Assembly: GCF_008831265.1 (NCBI RefSeq)
Contig: NZ_VTTH01000002.1
Location: 620,001 to 684,000, forward strand
DNA length: 64,000 bases
Direction of reading: 5' to 3'
Origin: Lacisediminimonas profundi
GTDB lineage: Bacteria; Pseudomonadota; Gammaproteobacteria; Burkholderiales; Burkholderiaceae_D
The notes beneath the pieces are model-generated. The model was not told where the DNA came from. It worked only from the letters and a program-made list of their open reading frames with translations, and searched no databases. Positions 38,885 through 47,006 of the stretch are shown one piece after another (position 1 is the first letter of the stretch; every line of letters starts with the position of its first letter). A program made the position numbers and the translations under genes.

Positions 38885-41800
38885 CTACGCAAAATCCCTG
38901 CTGCTGGTGGCGAGCTGGCCCAGCATCCATGACAGGTCGACAAAGCGCTTGGCCACCAGGTGGCGCACGCCACGTTCGCTTTGCCAGATGCCGTAGACAC
39001 CCAGCAGCGAAGCGCCCAGCAATTCCTTGCGCTGCTGCTCCACCAGCGACGGCCACACGATCACGTTGACCAGCCCGCTCTCGTCTTCGATCGTGACGAA
39101 CATCACGCCATTGGCCGTGCCCGGCCGCTGCCGCATGGTAACGATGCCGCAGCCGCGCGCGAACTGGCCGTTGGCGAAGGTGTGCAAGGTCTCGGCCGGC
39201 AGGAAGCGGCGCTTGAGCAATGCCGGCCTCAACAACGCCAGCGGATGCCGGCCCAGGGTCAGCCCCAAGGTCCGGTAATCCTGCAGGATCTCGTCGGCCT
39301 CGGACGGCGGCGCCAGCTCGATGGCATCCTCCCTTATCGTGGCAGGACGAAGCAGGCCCTTGTCCGGCGTGCCGGCCACCGCCTGCCACAAGGCCTGGCG
39401 CCGGTTGCCCGACAGCGCGGCCAGCGCATTGGCCGCCGCCAGCACCTGCAAGTCATGACGCGTGAGATGGGCCCGCAGGGCCAGGTCGCGAACGTCCACG
39501 AAGCCCCGCACCGCGCGCGCTTCCTCGATGCGCCACCCGGCTTCCTGCTGCAATCCACTCACCATGTTCAGGCCCAGTCTTACTGCGCAGACTGCCACCC
39601 CTGCGGCCGCGCTGCCCTCGTTGGCTTCCAGCGTCGCCTCCCAGTTGCTGGCGCAGACGTCGGCCGGCAGCACTTCCACCCCATGCCGGCGGCCGTCCTG
39701 CACCAATTGCGAAGGCGAATAGAAACCCATGGGCTGGCTGTTCAGGAGCGCCGCCAGGAAAGCCGCCGGTTGATGTCGTTTCAACCATGAGCTGGCATAG
39801 GCCAGCAGCGCAAAACTGGCCGCGTGGCTTTCCGGAAAACCGTATTCGGCGAAGCCCTGCACCTGGCGGAAAATGGCGTCCGCGAACTCGCGGGCATAGC
39901 CGCGTTCGAGCATGCCGTTGATCAGCTTGTCCTCGAACTTGCCCAGCCCGCCCTTGCGCTTCCACGCCGCCATCGCCCGCCGCAACTGGTCGGCCTCGCC
40001 GGCAGTAAAGCCGGCGGCCAGCATCGCGATCTGCATCACCTGCTCCTGGAAGATCGGCACGCCCAACGTGCGCGCCAGCGCTTTTTCCATGTCCGGGCTG
40101 GGATAGCTCACCGGCTCCAGCCCTTGGCGCCGCTGCAGGTAGGGATGGATCATGCCGCCCTGTATCGGCCCCGGACGGATGATCGCCACTTCGATCACCA
40201 GATCGTAGAAAGTGCGCGGTTGCATGCGTGGCAGCATCGACATCTGGGCCCGGCTTTCGATCTGGAACACGCCGACCGTATCGGCCTGGCTGATCATTTC
40301 GTAGGTAGCAGGATCCTCCGCCGGAATGTCCTGCATCTCGAACGGTTCGCCGCGCTGTGCGGAAACAAAAGCCAGCGCGCGTCGGATCACCGACAGCATG
40401 CCCAGGGCGAGGATATCCACCTTCAGCAGGCCGAGCGCATCGAGGTCGTCCTTGTCCCACTGCACCACGCTGCGATCTTCCATCGCCGCGTTTTCGATCG
40501 GCACCAGCCGCGACAGCTTGCCGCGCGAAATCACGAAGCCGCCCGGGTGTTGTGACAGGTGACGCGGAAAACCCATCAGCCTTTCCGACAGTCCCCACCA
40601 GTGGCGGGCCAGGTCGGACTCGGGATCCATGCCGTTTTCCACGAAACGCTCCGACAGCCCGTTCTTGCCATCCCACCAGCGATGCGATTTCGCGATCTGG
40701 TCGATCACGCCCTCATCCACGCCGAGCGCGCGGCCGACGTCGCGCATTACGCTGCGCGGACGGTAGCTGATCACCACGCCGGTCAGCGCGGCGCGGTCGC
40801 GCCCGTATTTTTCGTAGATGTACTGGATCACTTCTTCGCGCCGCTGATGCTCGAAATCGACGTCGATGTCGGGCGGCTCGTTGCGTTCCTTCGAAATGAA
40901 ACGTTCGAACAGCAGGTTGCCGCGTGCCGGATCGACTTCAGTGATGCCCAGGCAATAGCAGACCGCCGAGTTGGCGGCCGAACCGCGCCCCTGGCACAGT
41001 ATCTGGCGGCTGCGGGCAAAGCGCACGATGTCGTACACGGTCAGGAAATACGGCTCGTAGGACATCTCCCCAATCAGCTGCAACTCGTGCTCGATTTGCT
41101 CCTGCACCTTGGCAGGAATGCCGGCGGGGAAACGGCGGTGCGCGCCGATATACGACTCATGGCGCAGGTAGCCGGCCGGCGTCTGGCCCGGCGGCACCAG
41201 TTCATCCGGATACTCGTAGCGCAGTTCGTCCAGCGAAAAACGGCAGCGCGCAGCAAGCCTGACCGTCTCCGCCAGCGCAGCCGCCGGATACAGGTTCGCC
41301 AGCCGCAACCGCGAGCGCAGGTGCTGCTCCGCATTCGGCGCCAGTTCATGGCCACACTGTGCCACCGGCCGCCCGATGCGGATCGCGGTCAAGGTGTCCT
41401 GCAGCGGCTTGCGCGAGCGGCGGTGCATGCAGACATCGCCGCTGGCCACCACCGGCAGGTTCAGGTCCGCCGCCACCTGTTCCACGGTGCGCCGGTGCAG
41501 GTCATCCCAGACCCGGTGCAGGATGGTCAGCGCGATATATGCCCGTCCCGGGAAATGGCGTGCCAGCCAGGCGGCCTGCTGCTGCATCTGCTGCGCCGGC
41601 ATCGCGTATTCAGGCACCAGCACCAGCAGGCAATGCGGCAGTCCGCGCAGATGCGCATGGGCTGCATCGGGCGCGCCCAGGTCGGCAGTGGCCAGGCAGT
41701 AGCTGCCCTTCTGCGCGCGGGTGCGGCCGAGCGTGATCAGCTCCGACAGGTTGCCGTAGCCCTCGCGATCCTGCGCCAGCGCAATCACCGAAAATGCCGG

Positions 41801-42055
41801 GCCGCCCTCTTCCTGCTGCAGCCGGAACTGGCTGCCGATCAACAGCGGCAGACCATGCTTCTTCGCCTCGATGTGTGCCCGCACCACCCCGGCCAGCGAG
41901 CATTCGTCGGTCAGCGCCAGCGCGCTGTAGCCCAACTGCGCCGCGCGCTCGACCAGCTCTTCCGGATGCGAGGCGCCACGCAGGAAACTGAAATTGGACG
42001 CGCATTGCAGTTCGGCATAAGCCGGCAACACGCCGTGCAGCAAGGATGCTTGCAT
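38885..42055 (-). CDS. dnaE2: error-prone DNA polymerase III alpha (ImuC/DnaE2)
   Basis: DnaE2 is the SOS-induced C-family polymerase that extends past DNA damage with ImuA and ImuB. The N-terminal PHP domain starts ELQCASNFSFLRGASHP; the polymerase core contains PPDIDVDFEHQRREEVIQY with the catalytic Asp residues. The helix-hairpin-helix region lies around 840-900, and a C-terminal OB fold (about 960-1040) has VMFVTIEDESGLVNVIVWP. The ATG at 42055 gives 1056 residues, the usual DnaE2 size and shorter than replicative DnaE. It starts 16 bp after imuB. Confidence 0.95.
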   Translation of the reverse strand: MQASLLHGVLPAYAELQCASNFSFLRGASHPEELVERAAQLGYSALALTDECSLAGVVRAHIEAKKHGLPLLIGSQFRLQQEEGGPAFSVIALAQDREGYGNLSELITLGRTRAQKGSYCLATADLGAPDAAHAHLRGLPHCLLVLVPEYAMPAQQMQQQAAWLARHFPGRAYIALTILHRVWDDLHRRTVEQVAADLNLPVVASGDVCMHRRSRKPLQDTLTAIRIGRPVAQCGHELAPNAEQHLRSRLRLANLYPAAALAETVRLAARCRFSLDELRYEYPDELVPPGQTPAGYLRHESYIGAHRRFPAGIPAKVQEQIEHELQLIGEMSYEPYFLTVYDIVRFARSRQILCQGRGSAANSAVCYCLGITEVDPARGNLLFERFISKERNEPPDIDVDFEHQRREEVIQYIYEKYGRDRAALTGVVISYRPRSVMRDVGRALGVDEGVIDQIAKSHRWWDGKNGLSERFVENGMDPESDLARHWWGLSERLMGFPRHLSQHPGGFVISRGKLSRLVPIENAAMEDRSVVQWDKDDLDALGLLKVDILALGMLSVIRRALAFVSAQRGEPFEMQDIPAEDPATYEMISQADTVGVFQIESRAQMSMLPRMQPRTFYDLVIEVAIIRPGPIQGGMIHPYLQRRQGLEPVSYPSPDMEKALARTLGVPIFQEQVMQIAMLAAGFTAGEADQLRRAMAAWKRKGGLGKFEDKLINGMLERGYAREFADAIFRQVQGFAEYGFPESHAASFALLAYASSWLKRHQPAAFLAALLNSQPMGFYSPSQLVQDGRRHGVEVLPADVCASNWEATLEANEGSAAAGVAVCAVRLGLNMVSGLQQEAGWRIEEARAVRGFVDVRDLALRAHLTRHDLQVLAAANALAALSGNRRQALWQAVAGTPDKGLLRPATIREDAIELAPPSEADEILQDYRTLGLTLGRHPLALLRPALLKRRFLPAETLHTFANGQFARGCGIVTMRQRPGTANGVMFVTIEDESGLVNVIVWPSLVEQQRKELLGASLLGVYGIWQSERGVRHLVAKRFVDLSWMLGQLATSSRDFA

Positions 42056-42071
42056 GAATTTCCCCTCCCGC

Positions 42072-43547
42072 TCACGCAAACAGCCCGTGCAGGAACCAGC
42101 GCACTTCATCGCCGGCACGCTCGCGGTACACCCAGTAGCAGGCCGACTCCGCGCCGATGGCAATGAAGTAGTCGCGCGCAGCAAAATTTCCGTCCCACCA
42201 GCCGCTTTCGATGCGTTCCGGCGCGCTGGCCAGCCGCAACGGCGAACCATAGAAAGGACGATGCTCACGCACCAGCAGCGGCAGCGGTTTGTCCAGCAAC
42301 CAGAACGGCCGCTCGGTCCTGGGCAAGGCATCGGCCGGCCGGCCCCGCTTGTCCGATGCCCGCGTCGCCGGCAACCAGCGATTGCAAACCTCTGGCCTGT
42401 GGTCCGCGACCGGCGCCGGCGCCAGCACGGCATCCTCGCCCAGCCGCGCCACCAGCAATTCCAGCAGGCGGTGGTAATCGGCCGGCGTACCGCCCGGCTC
42501 CGGGAACAGCGATGCCGTTGGCGGCGCCAGTGGCTGCAGTTGCAGGGCTTGCAGCCGCAAGCCGATCACCGGCGCCACCAGTTCCAGCCGCCCCAGCCTT
42601 TCCTTCAGCAAGCGCAGCAGGTGAGCTTCCTGCCAGGCCGGCTCCGCCAACGCGATTTCCAGCAGCGTCGGCGGCACCGCCGTGCGGCCGCGCTCATGCT
42701 CCATAGTCAGTTGCACGCAGGTCACCGCCAGCTGCTGCGCCACCAGCCAGCCGACCATCTGCAACAGCAGGCCGTTTGCGGAAAACAGGATGGCGTCTGC
42801 GTGTTCCGTCCGGTACGGCAGTTCGGCATGGGCGGCAAACACCGGTGGCGCCACCACCCATTCATGCAGCTCCGGTGCCTGTCCATAAGCCCGGTCCAGT
42901 TCCTCCAGCAGCAGTTTGCTGCTGCGCCGCTGCAGGCCGGCGCGCGGCAGGCGCCGCAATTCGCCCAGGGTGCTGCAGCCGATACCCTCCAGCCAATCCG
43001 CATGCGCTCGCGCCGCTGCCAGCAGGCCAAAAGGCAGCACATCCAGCACGGCAGCCAGCCGCTCCAGCCGTAGCACGCGCCGCCGCCGCAAGGGCTGGCG
43101 CGGCGCACAGGCCAGCAGGCGCGCGCCGAGCGCGGTCGGCGCCATCCCGAGCCGGGCGCTGTAACCGAGCGCGCGCAAGGTCGAACCCACGCGCCGGCAC
43201 AAGGCCAGCCGGCCGCCGAAAGCGCGCAGGCTGGCGGTGACATCCAGCACCAGCTGGGCGTCGCCATCGAACGCCACTTCCGGCGTGTACTGCAACAGGC
43301 TCGTGACAATGGCATGCAAGGCCTGCTGCTCGCGAGCGGCATCGCGCTCGTGCAGCACCACTTCCGGCGCCAGCGCCAGCACGCCGCCGCGCCGCAAACC
43401 GGCGCGCACGCCCAGCGCCGCCGCCTCGCGGTTGAGCGCCATCACCCGCTCCTGTTCCAGCACTGCGCGCGGCCCGCTTTCACACCATTGCGGCTGGAAC
43501 ACTTCCAGCGGCAACAGGGGCAGGTGCACGCCTATCCACAGTCGCAT
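42072..43547 (-). CDS. imuB: ImuB, inactive Y-family polymerase of the mutasome
   Basis: ImuB is a Y-family polymerase homologue that lost catalysis and serves as hub between the beta clamp, ImuA and DnaE2. The N-terminus MRLWIGVHLPLLPLEVFQP lacks the metal-binding Asp of active Y-polymerases (DinB has D in the matching place), as expected for ImuB. The ATG at 43547 gives 491 residues. It overlaps the end of imuA by 68 bp in another frame and is followed 16 bp later by dnaE2. Confidence 0.93.
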   Translation of the reverse strand: MRLWIGVHLPLLPLEVFQPQWCESGPRAVLEQERVMALNREAAALGVRAGLRRGGVLALAPEVVLHERDAAREQQALHAIVTSLLQYTPEVAFDGDAQLVLDVTASLRAFGGRLALCRRVGSTLRALGYSARLGMAPTALGARLLACAPRQPLRRRRVLRLERLAAVLDVLPFGLLAAARAHADWLEGIGCSTLGELRRLPRAGLQRRSSKLLLEELDRAYGQAPELHEWVVAPPVFAAHAELPYRTEHADAILFSANGLLLQMVGWLVAQQLAVTCVQLTMEHERGRTAVPPTLLEIALAEPAWQEAHLLRLLKERLGRLELVAPVIGLRLQALQLQPLAPPTASLFPEPGGTPADYHRLLELLVARLGEDAVLAPAPVADHRPEVCNRWLPATRASDKRGRPADALPRTERPFWLLDKPLPLLVREHRPFYGSPLRLASAPERIESGWWDGNFAARDYFIAIGAESACYWVYRERAGDEVRWFLHGLFA

Positions 43548-44199
43548 GATTCCAATTCTGATTCGGGTAAGCCGCTGCCTGCGGCAGCGCAATGAACAAG
43601 GTCTCGTCCAGTTGCGGACCGCGGCGCTTGATGACTTGCAGCGCCAGTCCGCCCGGCGCCGGCCGCAAGGCCAGCCGCAACGGCGAGGGGGAGGAATCCT
43701 GGGCCGCCGCCAGCGGCCGCATCATCCAGAACAGCGTGTCGGCCGCCTGTGCCGCCAGGTGCAGCCGCCGCAGCGCTTCCGGCCGCACTTGTTGCTGCCA
43801 CAACAGCAAGACGCCGCAACTGCCGTTCTTCAGTACCTGCTCGGCGCTCCACAGCGCATCTGCCGTCTGCCGCGTGCGTATCCACAGCAACTGCTGCGGC
43901 GCCAGCCCCCAGCCCTGCCATGCCGCCGCCTGCGGCAGGCAAGGCGGCTGCACCATCACCACGCTGCGCTTGCGGGCAATCGCCTCCAGCGCCGGCTGCA
44001 ACAGGCGCAGTTCACCGATACCGGGCTGCTGCAACAGCAATTCGATCAGCGCAGCACCCGGCCAGCCGCCTTGCGGCAGCACGGCGTCCAGCACCGGGAA
44101 ACCGGACGAAGTCGCCGCCGACTGGTACATGCCGACCTGGTTGGCACGCCAGACCGCATGGGCGAATCCGGAAGGGAGAGAGAGGGAGATAGCTGACAT
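43480..44199 (-). CDS. imuA: ImuA, RecA-like mutasome protein
   Basis: ImuA (annotated also as SulA-like or translesion synthesis-associated protein) has a RecA-related fold and is needed for DnaE2/ImuB mutagenesis. The 239-residue protein has the family parts FPVLDAVLPQGGWPGAALIELLLQQPGIGELRLL and a strand-helix core RSVVMVQPP. It is the first gene of imuA-imuB-dnaE2. A LexA box lies 49 bp upstream of the start codon. The C-terminal end overlaps imuB by 68 bp. Confidence 0.92.
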   Translation of the reverse strand: MSAISLSLPSGFAHAVWRANQVGMYQSAATSSGFPVLDAVLPQGGWPGAALIELLLQQPGIGELRLLQPALEAIARKRSVVMVQPPCLPQAAAWQGWGLAPQQLLWIRTRQTADALWSAEQVLKNGSCGVLLLWQQQVRPEALRRLHLAAQAADTLFWMMRPLAAAQDSSPSPLRLALRPAPGGLALQVIKRRGPQLDETLFIALPQAAAYPNQNWNHATVDRRAPAPVAAGSVPAAMV

Positions 44200-44247
44200 G
44201 GCTTTCCGTTAACAACAGCAGGATGGAAAGTAAAAAACACCGCAAAG

Positions 44248-44267
44248 TACTGTACAAGCATACAGTA
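44248..44267 (-). promoter_or_regulatory. LexA-binding SOS box of the imu operon
   Basis: TACTGTACAAGCATACAGTA matches the E. coli-type LexA consensus TACTGT-N8-ACAGTA with perfect 6-bp half-sites. It lies 49 bp upstream of imuA, the expected place for repression of the mutasome operon by LexA. Confidence 0.9.
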
Positions 44268-44354
44268 TAGTGCGGTGTCCGGTCAGCAGGATTTTTGAGG
44301 AAAGTCAGTTCATCGTCGAGTCATCCCGCCAAGGGCCCAGGCCGGGCCCGGAGT

Positions 44355-45842
44355 CTATTGCTCGGCAGGAAAGTATTGTGCCGGATCCTCGAAAACCCGC
44401 TCGACCACGTTCAGGGCGCAATTCGCATACACGACCTGAGGATAGGTGGCCTGGTTTTCGCTGATCGCGTTTTCCGGCTGCCAATTTCCCATGACTTCCA
44501 ACGCGAATGTTGCAGCCGTGTGGCCGACGAAGACGAAGGGGAGTGCATGGAAATTCAGGTGCATCTTCTTGTGTTCCGGATGGGGCGAAAGGGACCCTAT
44601 CTTCTTGCCAAGATTGTTCATTGCCACGGCGAAGGCCCTGGCTTCCGCATCGGAAAAAACTTTCTGTATCAGTGCGGTATCCGGCGCCACATCCCTGAAT
44701 TTTCGGTCGCGTATGCCGTCTGGTATGTCGCCCAGCTGATGATCAGTATCCTTGAAACTCGTGATGAATCCCTTTGCCTCGTCAAAACTGAATTTGCCGC
44801 GCCGGTTCTTGTACATGCTTTCGACCGACAGGGAAACCATGTCTTCGATGAATTTCTTCAACTCGTCCCCATTCAGCGTGTCCAGCTTGCCGAGGTCCGA
44901 ATTTTCATACAAGTCGCGAGAAGCAGCATCATGAAGCACTACATTGGGCGTGGACTGCACCTTGCTGCGCATGAAGGAAGCATCAATCAGATTCTTGTCC
45001 AGCCGATCCAGGGCCGGTATCACCTTGCCCAGCGTAGTCAGCGCCAGCTGGCCTTCCTTGTCGGGCGAAAACGAGGGCAATGAGAGAGCATCCGCCCGGG
45101 TTTTCCCGAATCGCCTGTCAACCTGAGTCTGCATTTTCCGGAAGAAGGTGGAAAAATCCACGCCTTCGCTTTTCAGATGCTTCTGCAAACGGCTGCCTTT
45201 CCAGGAAGTCTCATTCAGATCCAGGATTTTCGTCTTTGAATCCGATCCTTTCCTGTATATTTCCAGCGCCGTAAGCTTGCCGTCCTTGTCGGTGAAGACC
45301 TGCTTCACCTCGATGGCATTTTTCCCGCCTGGTCCTTGCTCCTTCAAATAGTCGTTCACGACCGAACGCGCATAAATCGGCCAGACCTTCCCGAAATTTG
45401 GCGCCACGGCAGCAGGACTTTTGAGCGCATCGGCACCAGTCCAGGACTGCGTTACAGGCACTGCTTCCTGGTCAACCTCGATCGGTGCAGCAGCCTGCTT
45501 GTGCGGGGCCGGCGCCAGCAAGTCGGCCATTCGCAGCGGTTTGCTGGCCGGCACGCTGACAATCCCCTTGCGATCCACCAGGCGAACCTGCCCGGGCATG
45601 CCCTCTTCTGCATCATTTCTGGAAATCGGCCTAGCCTCGGCTTCCACTTCGATCGCGGGTGCCGAAGCCTTGCCGGTCTTGGTGGCCTTGGGCGGCGTGG
45701 CGTGACGGACATCGCGCACCAGCGCATCCGGGACGTTCTTTGGTTTGCCCCCCGCCCTGCTGCCCGCTGCGTTTTTACTTTTTATTTGCTCGGGCACAGC
45801 GGCGCGCACCGTGGTCCTGGATTTTTTTGCGACTGAATTCAT
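44355..45842 (-). CDS. unrecognised protein, candidate type III effector (behind hrp box)
   Basis: A 495-residue protein with no family I recognise and no signal peptide or membrane helix. The first 20 residues MNSVAKKSRTTVRAAVPEQI have an aliphatic residue at position 4 and no acidic residue before residue 18, as often seen in type III secretion signals. Residues about 20-150 are low-complexity (Ala, Pro, Lys, Val); residues about 150-495 look globular (NDYLKEQGPGGKNAIEVKQVF, MHLNFHALPFVFVGHTAATF). Base composition appears less GC-rich than neighbours. An hrp-box-like promoter lies 76 bp upstream. The effector role is an inference. Confidence 0.6.
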   Translation of the reverse strand: MNSVAKKSRTTVRAAVPEQIKSKNAAGSRAGGKPKNVPDALVRDVRHATPPKATKTGKASAPAIEVEAEARPISRNDAEEGMPGQVRLVDRKGIVSVPASKPLRMADLLAPAPHKQAAAPIEVDQEAVPVTQSWTGADALKSPAAVAPNFGKVWPIYARSVVNDYLKEQGPGGKNAIEVKQVFTDKDGKLTALEIYRKGSDSKTKILDLNETSWKGSRLQKHLKSEGVDFSTFFRKMQTQVDRRFGKTRADALSLPSFSPDKEGQLALTTLGKVIPALDRLDKNLIDASFMRSKVQSTPNVVLHDAASRDLYENSDLGKLDTLNGDELKKFIEDMVSLSVESMYKNRRGKFSFDEAKGFITSFKDTDHQLGDIPDGIRDRKFRDVAPDTALIQKVFSDAEARAFAVAMNNLGKKIGSLSPHPEHKKMHLNFHALPFVFVGHTAATFALEVMGNWQPENAISENQATYPQVVYANCALNVVERVFEDPAQYFPAEQ

Positions 45843-45918
45843 TACCGATACCCCCTCAAGAATGGCGAAGAGTCCCTCTTCGGTCCACCCTTAGAACATT
45901 CAAGCGGTGAACGGCTCG

Positions 45919-45946
45919 TATGTGGCCTTATTCCGGAAATTGTTCC
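45919..45946 (-). promoter_or_regulatory. hrp box (HrpL-type ECF sigma promoter)
   Basis: On the minus strand GGAACA (45941-45946) is followed by exactly 15 bp and CCACATA (45919-45925). The hrp box consensus for the ECF sigma factor HrpL is GGAACC-N15/16-CCACNNA, so only the last base of the -35 part differs. It lies 76 bp upstream of the start codon at 45842 and points toward it. Confidence 0.7.
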
Positions 45947-46013
45947 AACATGGCCTCCGGCCTCATTGACATGCGGCGATGCGCCCGCCAGTGCCATTGG
46001 CTGCGCATGCTGC

Positions 46014-46871
46014 TCAGCTATCCCAATCGTCCCACTGCATGCCCTGCACGCTCCGGGCGACATCACCGATCGCCTCGCTCCACGGATAAGTCTGTTCCAG
46101 GGTAGGCGACGCCAGGCTCCATCGCCCCTCCCGGTATGGCTCGGCCTCGCTTGCTTCATCCAGCTTCTGGAACGCGTCGCAAAATGCGAACACATTCCCG
46201 GCATCCGCGTTTTCGGGTGGCGCTTTGCCGTGCCGGCAAGAGCCAATGAATTCCTGCATTGCGCTCAGCAGTTCCCGGCCTCGGCCCGGACGCTGGAGCT
46301 GAGGGCTCCCTTCCAGGTCGATGGTGGCTTCGGTGAACGCCAGCATGGCGCCCACATTCAGGTAATCCTCAAGCGATTTCCTTGCATCCTGCGGCGACTT
46401 GCCGGCCTTGCGACCCAGCGCGAGGAAAGCGTCGATGCTCTCCAGATTGCTTTTTCCGGCCTTCGTGTGCTGCCAGGATTTCAGCAAACTGGATACATTC
46501 TGATGAATTTCATCAATGGAAGGCAGCTCTGCCTCGCCGCCGGAAATCGGCTGAAAGGCGCTTTCTGGCGGCGACTCGGCTTCATCAGGGCGGATTTTCT
46601 GACGGGCTGAGGCCAGATGCTGATCCAGCCCGGCCGAAGCACGAGCCGGGACGTTTGATGAACGCACGTTGTGCGGAATGACGCCGGCAGCGGCAAGCAG
46701 CGCCCGGGCGCCACTGCCATCGGAGGGCAGATTCAGGCCGGCCGCGCTAACGGATCGATTACTTGTGGCCCCGTTCGTGTGCGCCGCCGTGGACTTCCGG
46801 CTTTCCCCGTTGGAGGCCTGGTGCGGCATCGGGGTGTCCCGATGTCCGCCTATGATCTTGCGGTTTCCCAT
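46014..46871 (-). CDS. unrecognised protein, candidate type III effector (behind hrp box)
   Basis: A 285-residue protein without recognisable family, signal peptide or membrane segment. The N-terminal 90 residues are rich in Ser, Asn, Gly, Ala and His (MGNRKIIGGHRDTPMPHQAS) and look disordered, as in type III effectors. Residues about 115-260 are mainly helical (SLLKSWQHTKAGKSNLESIDAFLALGR split over helices). A weak hrp-like box lies 61 bp upstream. It is followed by the second candidate after 171 bp on the same strand. The function is unknown; secretion is inferred. Confidence 0.6.
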   Translation of the reverse strand: MGNRKIIGGHRDTPMPHQASNGESRKSTAAHTNGATSNRSVSAAGLNLPSDGSGARALLAAAGVIPHNVRSSNVPARASAGLDQHLASARQKIRPDEAESPPESAFQPISGGEAELPSIDEIHQNVSSLLKSWQHTKAGKSNLESIDAFLALGRKAGKSPQDARKSLEDYLNVGAMLAFTEATIDLEGSPQLQRPGRGRELLSAMQEFIGSCRHGKAPPENADAGNVFAFCDAFQKLDEASEAEPYREGRWSLASPTLEQTYPWSEAIGDVARSVQGMQWDDWDS

Positions 46872-46932
46872 CTCGCCCCTCGCTTACGGCAGCCTCATCA
46901 CCGCCAAGTTCGTTAATAGAACTAACGGGCGA

Positions 46933-46960
46933 TTAGTGACGAATATGGAATTTTTGTTCC
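46933..46960 (-). promoter_or_regulatory. hrp-box-like promoter
   Basis: On the minus strand GGAACA (46955-46960), exactly 15 bp, then TCACTAA (46933-46939). Compared with GGAACC-N15/16-CCACNNA it has two deviations (last base of -35, first base of -10). Spacing is identical to the box in front of the neighbouring gene. It lies 61 bp upstream of the start at 46871. Confidence 0.55.
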
Positions 46961-47006
46961 ATGCCGGCCTGTAAACTCAGGAACGGAAAGCGCAGGAACG
47001 TCTGCG

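Noticed and set aside
46940-46965. PIP box / hrpII box (TTCG-N16-TTCG) as in Ralstonia and Xanthomonas
   Set aside because: TTCG half-sites upstream of the candidate effector do not occur at the required spacing; the HrpL-type box fits much better.
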